Shown piece after piece: positions 49,566 to 57,292 of a DNA stretch of 58,996 nt. Every line of letters starts with the position of its first letter. Within the stretch, counting starts at the first letter, position 1. A model generated the notes under the pieces. It was not told the DNA's origin. It made no database searches and saw only the letters and a program-made list of their open reading frames with translations. Source of the stretch: Oscillospiraceae bacterium (GTDB taxonomy: Bacteria > Bacillota > Clostridia > Oscillospirales > Oscillospiraceae); the NCBI GenBank assembly GCA_021771265.1, contig JAETPK010000002.1, positions 1-58,996 on the forward strand, read 5' to 3'. The position numbers were made by a program, and so were the translations under genes.

Positions 49566-50666
49566 TTAATCCGGCAAGCCGGTTTTTAGCGCGGCCATGG
49601 CAGGCTCCACGCTGGGCATCACGTTGCCGCCCGCCAGCAGACGCACCCGTCCGACCTCCCTGCCGTTCAATGCGAATACAGCCTCCCCCACCGCCTCTCC
49701 GGCGGAAATGGGCGCCGTGAGGGGCCCGTCCAGCTGAATGTCGGTGGTGACCTCCTCCCCCGGCCCCACGGGCCAGGAAAAGCTGTCCGCCACCACCAGG
49801 GCGACGGAGGACGCGACGCCGCCGGTGACGGCGGCTCGCTCCACCGGCTGGCCCAGCTTGGCAAAATACGCGGCGGGATACGTGGAAAAGCCGTATTCAT
49901 ACAGTGCCTGGTGGTCCGCCCAGTCATTGCCGTCCTGAAGGGTCACGGCCACCAGCCGCTGGCCGTTTTGCTCCGCGCAGCTGACCAGCGTCCGGCCCGC
50001 TGCCTTGGTAAAGCCGGTCTTCAGGCCGGTGCAGCCGTCCATATACCGCAGGAGCTTATTGTGATTAGTCATGGTCCGCCCACCGATGCTCACCGTCTTC
50101 GTGGAGGCGATGCGCATGAGCGTCTCGTTATTGGCGGCGGCGCAGGCCAAAAGCGCCATGTCCCGGGCGGTGGAGTAATGATGTTCATCGTCCAGGCCGT
50201 TGGGATTTGCAAAGGAGGAATCGTCCATGCCCAGCTCCCCGGCCCGGCGGTTCATCCGGTCCACAAATCCCTCCAGACTGCCGCCCACGTGCTCGGCGAT
50301 GGCCACGGCGGCGTCATTGCCGGAGCACAGCAAAAGGCCGTACAGCAGGGTCTCCAGCGTCAGCTGCTCCCCCTCCTGCAAATACATGGCGGAGCCCTCC
50401 GTCAGCGCCGCCTGGCGGCTGACGGTGACAATGTCGGACAGGTCCCCCTCCTCGATGGCCACCAGGGCCGTCAGGATCTTGGTGGTGCTGGCAATGAGCA
50501 TCCGGGCGTCAGCGTTCTGCTCGTACAAAACCCGGCCGCTGTCCACGTCCACCAAAATCGCCGCGGAGGCGGAAGTGCCAACCGCCAGCGACTGACAAGG
50601 AAAAATACTATACAGAACAAGCAGTGCTGCCAACACCGCTGAAAACCGCTTGGCACGCGTTTGCAA
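49566..50666 (-). CDS. D-alanyl-D-alanine carboxypeptidase (DacF/DacB type)
   Basis: 366 residues from TTG 50666 with GAGGTGA upstream. A signal peptide (RFSAVLAALLVLYSIF, cleaved near SLAVG) is followed by the penicillin-binding fold: SxxK in IASTTKILTAL, SGN in LLCSGNDAAVAIA and KTG in GLKTGFTKAAG. The C-terminal PBP5-like beta domain is present but has no clear terminal membrane helix. It trims pentapeptides. Its neighbours ytfJ, scpAB and rluB suggest a sporulation-linked cortex role like DacF or DacB. Confidence 0.92.
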   Translation of the reverse strand: MQTRAKRFSAVLAALLVLYSIFPCQSLAVGTSASAAILVDVDSGRVLYEQNADARMLIASTTKILTALVAIEEGDLSDIVTVSRQAALTEGSAMYLQEGEQLTLETLLYGLLLCSGNDAAVAIAEHVGGSLEGFVDRMNRRAGELGMDDSSFANPNGLDDEHHYSTARDMALLACAAANNETLMRIASTKTVSIGGRTMTNHNKLLRYMDGCTGLKTGFTKAAGRTLVSCAEQNGQRLVAVTLQDGNDWADHQALYEYGFSTYPAAYFAKLGQPVERAAVTGGVASSVALVVADSFSWPVGPGEEVTTDIQLDGPLTAPISAGEAVGEAVFALNGREVGRVRLLAGGNVMPSVEPAMAALKTGLPD

Positions 50667-50708
50667 GGACCATCACCTCAAAGTCGGAATGATGGTAGTA
50701 TACCCCGT

Positions 50709-51110
50709 TCAGCAGGGTTCCTTGTCCTCTTTCTTGTCGAAACGTTTTTCCATTTTGTCCAGAATATCCGGGACCTTCTCCACGATGCGCTCCATAGTGG
50801 AGGTAGGCGGCACAGCCACCGGCAGCACCCGGGTGGCGCCGTCCTTGATGACCAGGAAGGCCACGGGGTCGATCTTCACGCCGGCGGCGCTGCCGCCGCC
50901 GAAGCCCTCCTTGGCGGAGGTCTTGCCATAGTCTCCGCCGCCGCTGCCAAAGCCGAAGCTGACCTTGGAAATGGGGATCAGCGTCACGCCGTCGGGCGTG
51001 GTGATAGGCTGGCCGACGATGGTGTTGGCGTCCACCATCTCATGGATCTTATCCATGGTGGTGCGCATCATATCGCTGAGGGGAGTTTTCTTTTCCATCG
51101 GAGTATCCAT
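50709..51110 (-). CDS. ytfJ: GerW-family sporulation protein YtfJ
   Basis: 133 residues. TIVGQPITTPDGVTLIPISKVSFGFGSGG and the glycine-rich GKTSAKEGFGGGSAAGVKIDPVAFLVI are diagnostic for YtfJ/GerW. In Bacillus it is a forespore protein needed for normal germination. The Glu/Lys-rich C-terminus is variable. It lies between DUF2953, its usual neighbour in clostridia, and the carboxypeptidase gene. Confidence 0.94.
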   Translation of the reverse strand: MDTPMEKKTPLSDMMRTTMDKIHEMVDANTIVGQPITTPDGVTLIPISKVSFGFGSGGGDYGKTSAKEGFGGGSAAGVKIDPVAFLVIKDGATRVLPVAVPPTSTMERIVEKVPDILDKMEKRFDKKEDKEPC

Positions 51111-51128
51111 AGTGTACCTTCCTTTCTC

Positions 51129-51791
51129 TTACGCGGCAGGGGCCGCCTGCTCCGGCTTTTTGACCGTCCGCGGCGGCTTGTGTTTTTTCTGAAAGCCCAG
51201 GAACCATTTCAGCGCCGGGATGCCAACGCCCAGGGCAACGGACACCAGCGTGCCCAGCCGCAGGGTGACGCCCACCCGGGCCCGGACTGCCGTCTCCGGC
51301 GCGTCAAAATCAATGCCGATGTGGATATGCGGGTCCGGGATGACCACCAGCTGCTCCAGAACGGGCATCCCCGTCCAGACCGCCATATGCGCGTAGCCGT
51401 ACAGCTCCGCCGTAGCCGCGGGGTCCGTCCCGCCGCCAAAGGTGACGGAGGCGTCCAGCGGCTTTACCCGAATGCTCCGGCGGGTGCGGCCAAGGGCCCG
51501 CTTCAGCGGCGGCAGCAGCGCGTCCAGCGCGGAGCGGATGTCCGCCAGCGTGGGCTTTGGCAGCGCTCTCTTTTTCTTTGGCGGCGCTTCATCCGCCTTC
51601 TTGGGAGGCGCCGCTTGTTCGGGCCGCTTCTTTTTCGGCTTTCCGGGCAGCACCCGAATGCGGAGGGGCCCCACAGCGGCGTCCACAGTCACAGCCTTCC
51701 CATCCACGGCGGCGTCAATGCCCAGCCGCAGGCGGGAAAGCAAAAACAGCAGCAGTATCAGACTGCCCAGGATCATCCAAAACAAACGCAC
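51129..51791 (-). CDS. DUF2953-domain membrane-anchored protein
   Basis: 220 residues: an N-terminal membrane helix (FWMILGSLILLLFLLSRL), a short beta region, a Lys/Pro/Ala-rich stretch (GKPKKKRPEQAAPPKKADEA), then a DUF2953 region with VTFGGGTDPAATAELYGYAHM and DPHIHIGIDFD. DUF2953 proteins stand next to ytfJ in many spore formers (Bacillus YtfI) and are thought to act in the forespore. Mechanism unknown. Confidence 0.85.
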   Translation of the reverse strand: MRLFWMILGSLILLLFLLSRLRLGIDAAVDGKAVTVDAAVGPLRIRVLPGKPKKKRPEQAAPPKKADEAPPKKKRALPKPTLADIRSALDALLPPLKRALGRTRRSIRVKPLDASVTFGGGTDPAATAELYGYAHMAVWTGMPVLEQLVVIPDPHIHIGIDFDAPETAVRARVGVTLRLGTLVSVALGVGIPALKWFLGFQKKHKPPRTVKKPEQAAPAA

Positions 51792-51827
51792 AGGCCCTCA
51801 CCTCCCCGCCGTTTTCGGCAGCCAGTT

Positions 51828-52463
51828 TTATTCTTCCGTCTCCCCCGCCATTGGAAGCTCCGGGGCCTCCGATGGGCCCTCCATGTCGCCGGTGGGGTCC
51901 ACGATCTCGCCGTTTTCATTCAGCCGCATCTGCCCCTCGCCGCCCAGGTCCGGCATCTCCGGCAGGTCCTCCAGAGAGGTCAGGTGAAAGGCCCGCAGGA
52001 ACTGCTTCGTGGTCCGGTACAGGTGGGGACGGCCCGGCACCTGCAGCCGGCCGCACTCCTCAATGAGCTTGCGCTCCTGCAAAAGTCCCATGGTATAGGC
52101 ACTGTCCACGCCCCGGATCTGGTCTACGAACGCCCGGGTGGTGGGCTGGTAATACGCGATGATGGTCAGCACCTCCAGGGCCGGCTGGCTGAGCTTGGCG
52201 GGTTTGCGGATCTCAAAGGCCCTGCGGATATACTCCGCGTAATCCGGCGCGGAGCAAAGCTGCCAGCTGTCCTCCATGTGCAGCAGACGGACGCCCCGGC
52301 GCTCATAGGCGTAATGGTCCATGAGCTTCTGGAGCACCTGCTCCGCCGTGGGGCGGTCCAGCTCCAGCGCCACACAGATGCGGTCCACGTGCACCGGCTC
52401 GCCGGAGGCAAACAAAATGCCCTCAATGGCGGATTCGATCTCTTTCATCTCCATGCTTTCCAA
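51828..52463 (-). CDS. scpB: segregation and condensation protein B
   Basis: 211 residues as listed, starting at TTG 52463 with AAGGAG nine bases upstream; ATG 52454 or 52448 (MKEIES) are alternatives. Two winged-helix domains: IEGILFASGEPVHVDRICVAL and LSQPALEVLTIIAYYQPTTRAFVDQIRGVDS. ScpB binds ScpA in the SMC condensin complex that keeps sister chromosomes apart. The acidic, Pro-rich tail is longer than usual. scpA lies 13 bp upstream. Confidence 0.94.
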   Translation of the reverse strand: MESMEMKEIESAIEGILFASGEPVHVDRICVALELDRPTAEQVLQKLMDHYAYERRGVRLLHMEDSWQLCSAPDYAEYIRRAFEIRKPAKLSQPALEVLTIIAYYQPTTRAFVDQIRGVDSAYTMGLLQERKLIEECGRLQVPGRPHLYRTTKQFLRAFHLTSLEDLPEMPDLGGEGQMRLNENGEIVDPTGDMEGPSEAPELPMAGETEE

Positions 52464-52476
52464 GGCGTGCTTCTCC

Positions 52477-53298
52477 TTACAGTTTCAAATTCTTCGGCAG
52501 CTCGCCCTCCTGGCGGACGGTGCAATCCGTCTCAGAGCCCGCCAGATGGATGACGCAGGCGCGGCACAGCTCCAGCACCGCCAGAAAGGTGGCCACCACC
52601 TCGCTGCGGCTGCGGTTGCCCTTGAACAGCAAGCGGAATCGGGTGATGCCGTGCTCCTTCAGCCGGCTCAGGATCTCCCGGGCCTTGTTCTCCACAGGAT
52701 AGGGCTCATGCTGGACGATATTTTCAAAGGCGGTCCGCGGAGGCGGCAGCGTCCGCTCCGCCCGGCTGCGGATCTCCGCCATGGCCAGGATCAGGTCGCT
52801 CTTACTCTGGTCGTATTCGTAGATCTTTCCCCGCTTCACAGGCTCCGGATCCCGGGTGACGATGCTGCGGCCGAATTCACCCATGGGTCCCAGGCGCGCC
52901 GCCAAGGTCTTGATACGGACGTAATTCTCGCTGCGCCGGCGCTCCTCCAGGGACTGGATAAGCGCGTTCATCTCGCTCTGGGCCTCCTCGTCCTCAATGG
53001 ACAGCAGCATCCGGGTCTTGATATACATCAGGTGGGAGGCCATGGTGATGAACTCACTGGCCACCTCCAGATCCATTCGCTGCCGGGCTTCCAGCCAAGC
53101 CAGATACTGGTCCAGGATCTGGGAGATGGAAATATCCTGTATCTCCATTTTATTCTTGCCCAGCAAAAACAAAATGAGGTCCAGCGGGCCCTCAAAGTCC
53201 TGCATTTCCTCCTCGGAGCGGGTGCGGACGACTTTTTCCAATTTGAATACAGGATTTTCCAACCGTGCCACCTCAAACAAGATTTGGGTCCTCTCCAT
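52477..53298 (-). CDS. scpA: segregation and condensation protein A (kleisin)
   Basis: 273 residues from ATG 53298. The track start at 53352 falls in the -35 box of a good promoter, which supports the inner start. DFEGPLDLILFLLGKNKMEIQDI is the kleisin N-terminus that binds SMC; MASHLMYIKTRMLLS follows, and the C-terminal winged helix ends the protein. The predicted 5' leader is only about 20 nt with no clear ribosome site, so translation may be close to leaderless. Confidence 0.95.
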   Translation of the reverse strand: MERTQILFEVARLENPVFKLEKVVRTRSEEEMQDFEGPLDLILFLLGKNKMEIQDISISQILDQYLAWLEARQRMDLEVASEFITMASHLMYIKTRMLLSIEDEEAQSEMNALIQSLEERRRSENYVRIKTLAARLGPMGEFGRSIVTRDPEPVKRGKIYEYDQSKSDLILAMAEIRSRAERTLPPPRTAFENIVQHEPYPVENKAREILSRLKEHGITRFRLLFKGNRSRSEVVATFLAVLELCRACVIHLAGSETDCTVRQEGELPKNLKL

Positions 53299-53323
53299 GG
53301 TCACAAAGACCCAATATACAAAA

Positions 53324-53352
53324 ATTATAACAGCTTTCTCCCGTGAATACAA
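53324..53352 (-). promoter_or_regulatory. sigma-A-type promoter of scpA
   Basis: On the minus strand TTGTAT, 17-bp spacer, TATAAT, only about 25 bp before the scpA ATG. Confidence 0.65.
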
Positions 53353-53385
53353 GAAAAACCGTGTTCCGGCGCCTTCAGCCGCGAA

Positions 53386-53417
53386 AAAAGGGCAGGTGCG
53401 TTGGCACCTGCCCTTTT
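53386..53417 (-). terminator. terminator of rpsB-tsf
   Basis: AAAAGGGCAGGTGC / GCACCTGCCCTTTT, a perfect 14-bp stem with a GTTG loop; a T run follows on the minus strand. Confidence 0.93.
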
Positions 53418-53436
53418 GGCATATGCAAGCTTTGGA

Positions 53437-54351
53437 TCAGCCCTTGACCATCTTGGCGATCTCGTCGGCGAAGTTCTCCTGCTTCTTCTCGATGCCCTCG
53501 CCCTTCTCGAAACGGACAGCGTTCTTGAAGGTGACGGTGCCGCCCAGAGCCTTGGCGGCGGAAGCGATATACTTCTCCACGGTCAAGCTGTTGTCCTTGA
53601 CGAACTCCTGCTGCAGCAGGCAGTTTTCGGCATAGAACTTGTTCATCTTGCCCATGACGATCTTCTCGCGTACCTGCTCGGGCTTGTTGGCCATCTTGGG
53701 ATCGTTGGCCATCTGGACCATCATGATCTTCTTCTCCTCGTCCAGAACATCCTGGGTCACCTGGCTCTTATCCCAGAAACGGGGATTCAGAGCGGCGATC
53801 TGCATGGCGACATCCTTGCCGATCTCGGTGGCGTCGATGCCCTCGGAGACCTCCAGGTTCACCAGCACGCCGATCTTGCCGCCGGCGTGGATGTAGGAAA
53901 CGGAAACGCCCTCAGTAAAGAAGGCAAAGCGGCGGACCTTGATGTTCTCGCCGATGACCAGGACCATCTCCTGCTGCTGCTCGGTGACGGTGTTATCGGT
54001 GCCAGCGTACTTGCAGGCCATCAGGGCGTCCAGGTCGGCGGGCTTGTTGGCCACCACGGTGGCAGCCACGCCCTTGACGAAGTCCACGAACTTCTCGTTC
54101 TTGCCCACGAAGTCGGTCTCGGCGTTGACCTCGACCACCACGCCCACACCGTCGATGACGGCGGCGTAAGCCATGCCCTCGGCGGCGATGCGGCCGGCCT
54201 TCTTGGCGGAAGCGGCCAGGCCCTTCTCGCGCAGGAACTCGATGGCCTTGTCCATGTCACCGTCGGAGGCAACCAGAGCCTTCTTGCAATCCATCATGCC
54301 CACGCCGGTCATTTCGCGCAGGTTCTTCACATCAGCTGCGGTAAAAGCCAT
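53437..54351 (-). CDS. tsf: translation elongation factor Ts
   Basis: 304 residues. The N-terminal UBA-like domain (AADVKNLREMTGVGMMDCKKAL) and the TDFVGKNEKFVDF motif that contacts EF-Tu are complete. It exchanges GDP for GTP on EF-Tu. It follows rpsB by about 57 bp, the universal pair, and is closed by a strong terminator. Confidence 0.98.
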   Translation of the reverse strand: MAFTAADVKNLREMTGVGMMDCKKALVASDGDMDKAIEFLREKGLAASAKKAGRIAAEGMAYAAVIDGVGVVVEVNAETDFVGKNEKFVDFVKGVAATVVANKPADLDALMACKYAGTDNTVTEQQQEMVLVIGENIKVRRFAFFTEGVSVSYIHAGGKIGVLVNLEVSEGIDATEIGKDVAMQIAALNPRFWDKSQVTQDVLDEEKKIMMVQMANDPKMANKPEQVREKIVMGKMNKFYAENCLLQQEFVKDNSLTVEKYIASAAKALGGTVTFKNAVRFEKGEGIEKKQENFADEIAKMVKG

Positions 54352-54408
54352 TTTTTATTTCCTCCAATATCTTGAATGAAAGCGCTGCTGCGCTTGCTGT
54401 TTTTATGA

Positions 54409-55146
54409 TTACTCGGCGTCCTCGGCCTTCTCGGCGGCAGCCTCGGCGGTCTGCTCGCCCTGCTTGCCCTCCAGCACGGCGTTGGCCATGATGGAAGAGA
54501 TCAGCTTGATGGCGCGGATGGCGTCGTCGTTGCCGGGGATGACGTAATCGATCTCATCGGGATCGCAGTTGGTATCGGCGATGGCCACCACGGGGATGCC
54601 CAGCTTGTGGGCCTCGGCGATGGCGTTGCGCTCCTTGCGGGTATCCACGATGAACAGGGCGCCGGGCAGCTTCTTCATTTCCTTCACGCCTCCCAGATAC
54701 TTCTCCAGCTTGGCGATCTCGCCCATGTGCTTCATGACTTCCTTCTTGGGCAGCATGTCGAAGGTGCCGTCCTCCTGCATGGTCTTCAGCTGGTTCAGAC
54801 GGTCCACGCGGGTGCGCATGGTCTTGAAGTTGGTCATCATGCCGCCCAGCCAACGGGCGTTGACATAATACTGGCCGCAGCGGGTAGCCTCCTCGCGGAT
54901 GGCCTCCTGAGCCTGCTTCTTGGTGCCCACGAACAGCAGAGTCTGGCCGTTCTCGGACAGCTGACGGACGAAGTTGTAAGCCTCCTCCAGCTTGCGGACG
55001 GTCTTCTGCAGGTCAACGATATAGATGCCGTTGCGCTCGGTGTAGATGTAGGGAGCCATCTTGGGGTTCCAGCGACGGGTCTGGTGACCGAAGTGGACGC
55101 CCGCCTCCAGCAGGGCCTTCATGGATACGACGTTAGAATTTGCCAT
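54409..55146 (-). CDS. rpsB: 30S ribosomal protein S2
   Basis: 245 residues from ATG 55146 with GGAGG 11 bases upstream; the TTG at 55164 overlaps that site and is not used. [31 protein letters not shown] and the [25 protein letters not shown] motif are near universal. An Ala/Glu-rich tail follows. It is a late-binding protein of the small subunit. Confidence 0.98.
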   Translation of the reverse strand: MANSNVVSMKALLEAGVHFGHQTRRWNPKMAPYIYTERNGIYIVDLQKTVRKLEEAYNFVRQLSENGQTLLFVGTKKQAQEAIREEATRCGQYYVNARWLGGMMTNFKTMRTRVDRLNQLKTMQEDGTFDMLPKKEVMKHMGEIAKLEKYLGGVKEMKKLPGALFIVDTRKERNAIAEAHKLGIPVVAIADTNCDPDEIDYVIPGNDDAIRAIKLISSIMANAVLEGKQGEQTAEAAAEKAEDAE

Positions 55147-55268
55147 AGTGTTGAGTTCCTCCAAATCAATTTCGTTTTTACCTCCGGCGGCTTCATCCCC
55201 CCTGCTGACCCGCCTTTTTCAGGCCGGGCACGAACAGAGAGTCGACGCACCGTGCGGAATGCTGAAAT

Positions 55269-55297
55269 ATAATACCACAGACCTTTTGTCAATGCAA
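55269..55297 (-). promoter_or_regulatory. sigma-A-type promoter of rpsB-tsf
   Basis: On the minus strand TTGCAT, 17-bp spacer, TATTAT. The leader to the rpsB ATG is about 115 nt and GC-rich; it could hold an S2-binding control site, but I cannot identify one. Confidence 0.6.
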
Positions 55298-55343
55298 GTA
55301 TGATTTCCAAAAAATATGCAAATATTCCCCGGTTTTCCGGACT

Positions 55344-55625
55344 TCAGAACTTCCGGCGCCGCTTTCGCTCCGGCGGCTCCCGGCGCTGGAAGGGCTTGTC
55401 GATGAGGATGATGTCGTCCCCGATCCGCTGGATGCACTCCCAGGGGATGTAAAACTCCTCCCCTCTGCCGAACAGGCCGAAAAACCGGCAGGGGCCGTTG
55501 ACCACGATGGCGATCACCTGCCCCTCCGGGACCCGGATATCCACGTCCGACACGAAGCCCAGGCGGCACCCGTCCGAAATATTGATGACCTCCTTGCAGC
55601 GGAGATCCCGCATCCTGCACTGCAT
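55344..55625 (-). CDS. ymxH: YlmC/YmxH-family sporulation protein (PRC-barrel)
   Basis: 93 residues. RMRDLRCKEVINISDGCRLGFVSDVDI and YIPWECIQRIGDDIILI are typical of the YlmC/YmxH PRC-barrel family found next to sporulation genes. The tail PPERKRRRKF is very basic and may bind nucleic acid. It is divergent from sigG, which keeps the known sigG-ylmC neighbourhood of Firmicutes but in a head-to-head form. Role unknown. Confidence 0.88.
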   Translation of the reverse strand: MQCRMRDLRCKEVINISDGCRLGFVSDVDIRVPEGQVIAIVVNGPCRFFGLFGRGEEFYIPWECIQRIGDDIILIDKPFQRREPPERKRRRKF

Positions 55626-55700
55626 GGCACTCCCTCCTTGTCGGTATCAGCCTATGCGGCGCGGTGGCCGTCCCATGCCCACAAAGCGACAAAAGCTCCC

Positions 55701-55731
55701 AGTATAGGAAAACCGGACGGGGGCCATACTT
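55701..55731 (+). promoter_or_regulatory. sigma-G-type promoter of sigG
   Basis: AGTATA, 18-bp spacer, CATACTT, about 42 bp before the sigG ATG. The -10 box fits the sigma-G consensus CATACTA in six of seven positions and the -35 fits TGAATA in four of six, as expected for an autoregulated sigG. Confidence 0.6.
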
Positions 55732-55772
55732 TTTCCAGCAGCTTTTTGCGAACAAGGAGGGACGGCTCTCAT

Positions 55773-56543
55773 ATGCAGGGTAAAGTGGAGATCGCCGGCG
55801 TGAACACCGCCAAGCTGAAGGTCCTGAAAAACGAAGAGACCATGGCGCTGCTGCGGCGGACAAAGGAGGGCGACCAGGCGGCCCGGCAGGAGCTGATCGA
55901 GGGGAATCTGCGGCTGGTGCTGTCGGTGATCCAGCGGTTTTCCAGCCGGGGCGAGAATGCCGACGACCTGTTTCAGGTGGGCTGCGTGGGACTCATCAAG
56001 GCCATTGACAACTTTGACATCAACCAGCCCGTGCGCTTTTCCACCTACGGCGTGCCCATGATCATCGGCGAGATCCGCCGCTATCTGCGGGACAACAGCG
56101 CCATCCGGGTATCCCGCTCCATGCGGGACACCGCCTACCGGGTCTTGCAGGTCCGGGACCGGTATCTGGCGGAGCACCAGCGGGAGCCCACCGTGGAGCA
56201 GATTGCCCAGGAGCTGGAGATTCCCCGGGAGGAGGTGGTGTTCGCCATGGACGCCATCGTGGACCCGGTGTCCCTGTACGAGCCGGTGTACTCCGACGGC
56301 GGCGACGCCATCTGCGTCATGGACCAGGTGCGGGACACGAAAAACACCGACGAGGACTGGACGGACCGCATCGCCCTGAAGGAGGCCATGAAGCGGCTAG
56401 ACCCCCGGGAGCGGCGCATTTTGTCCCTGCGGTTCTACGAGGGAAAGACCCAGATGGAGGTCTCCGCCGAGGTGGGCATCTCCCAGGCCCAGGTCAGTCG
56501 GCTGGAAAAAGGCGCCATCAACACCATCAAAAAGAATATTTGA
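55773..56543 (+). CDS. sigG: RNA polymerase sporulation sigma factor G
   Basis: 256 residues from ATG 55773 (AAGGAGG 12 bases upstream). The short N-terminus MQGKVEIAGVNTAKLKVL is special to SigG. Region 2 (ELIEGNLRLVLSVIQRF, DDLFQVGCVGLIKAI, RFSTYGVPMIIGEIRRYLRD) and region 4 (SLRFYEGKTQMEVSAEVGIS, the helix-turn-helix) are complete. It drives late forespore genes after engulfment. The anti-sigma and spoIIG genes are not in the window. Confidence 0.97.
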   Translation: MQGKVEIAGVNTAKLKVLKNEETMALLRRTKEGDQAARQELIEGNLRLVLSVIQRFSSRGENADDLFQVGCVGLIKAIDNFDINQPVRFSTYGVPMIIGEIRRYLRDNSAIRVSRSMRDTAYRVLQVRDRYLAEHQREPTVEQIAQELEIPREEVVFAMDAIVDPVSLYEPVYSDGGDAICVMDQVRDTKNTDEDWTDRIALKEAMKRLDPRERRILSLRFYEGKTQMEVSAEVGISQAQVSRLEKGAINTIKKNI

Positions 56544-56546
56544 CGA

Positions 56547-56577
56547 AAAAGAGGCCCTTTGGGGCCTCTTTTCTTTT
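56547..56577 (+). terminator. terminator of sigG
   Basis: AAAAGAGGCCC / GGGCCTCTTTT with a 4-nt loop, then CTTTT. Confidence 0.9.
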
Positions 56578-56769
56578 AAAATAGGGACTTGCATTTCATG
56601 ATATGCCCTCGGAGGGCCGCCTTCCCGAGCCCGCGGCAAACATGGCCCTGGGGCGGATACCCGGCGGGTCTCGCGCCTGTTTCCAGAGCGCGCACACGCC
56701 CTCCGGCGTCCAGGCATTCAGCAGTAGCACCACGCGCAGGCAGCCGTTTCTGAAAATTTCCTGAAAAAT
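56578..56769. other. non-coding stretch between sigG and the thioesterase promoter
   Basis: About 190 bp, GC-rich, with short dyads (for example CCCTCGGAGGGC) but no credible reading frame with a ribosome site and no RNA family that I recognise. The minus-strand track ORFs here look like chance frames. Confidence 0.4.
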
Positions 56770-56798
56770 TTGACGGCCGGACCTTTTTCGGGTAAACT
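56770..56798 (+). promoter_or_regulatory. sigma-A-type promoter of the thioesterase gene
   Basis: TTGACG, 17-bp spacer, TAAACT, about 40 bp before the ATG. Confidence 0.65.
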
Positions 56799-56838
56799 GA
56801 ACAGACATATACTTCCTGTAAGGAAAGGACGGATCAGG

Positions 56839-57249
56839 ATGGATCTTCAAAAGCTGGTGGAATTCCGCAATACCCACAACCCCTACGCGAAAAAAGAGGG
56901 CATCGTGGTGGAGGAGATCCGCCCAGGCTACGCCCGGGTCACCAAGACGGTGCTGCCCGATGACATCAATCCGGCGGGCCTGGCCCACGGCGGCATCTAT
57001 TTTGCTCTGGCGGACACGGCCGCCGGCGCCGCCTCCGCCTCCCACGGCTACTATGCCGTGACGGTGAACGCCAACTACAACTATCTCCGGGCCGTCAAGC
57101 CGGGAGACACCCTCATTGCCGAGGGCACGGAGTGCAAGACCGGCAAGACCATCTGCGTATACGATGTGCGTGTCACCGATCAGGATGGCACCCTCATCGG
57201 CACCGGATCCCTCACCTATTACCTGCTGGACCGGAAAATCGAGCTTTAA
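56839..57249 (+). CDS. PaaI-type hotdog-fold thioesterase
   Basis: 136 residues from ATG 56839 with AAGGA upstream. The hotdog core shows the loop AGLAHGGIYFALADTAAG, with the acidic residue that activates water, and a central long helix. It resembles PaaI/YbgC-like acyl-CoA thioesterases, which hydrolyse aromatic or medium acyl-CoA; the substrate here is unknown. It is convergent with glnS and separated from it by a terminator. Confidence 0.88.
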   Translation: MDLQKLVEFRNTHNPYAKKEGIVVEEIRPGYARVTKTVLPDDINPAGLAHGGIYFALADTAAGAASASHGYYAVTVNANYNYLRAVKPGDTLIAEGTECKTGKTICVYDVRVTDQDGTLIGTGSLTYYLLDRKIEL

Positions 57250-57254
57250 GAGAA

Positions 57255-57281
57255 ACCGGGCCGCCAAACTGGCGGCCCGGT
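57255..57281. terminator. terminator between thioesterase and glnS
   Basis: ACCGGGCCGCC / GGCGGCCCGGT, 11-bp stem, 5-nt loop, between convergent genes. T runs on either side are weak. Confidence 0.75.
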
Positions 57282-57292
57282 CTTGCTTTACT

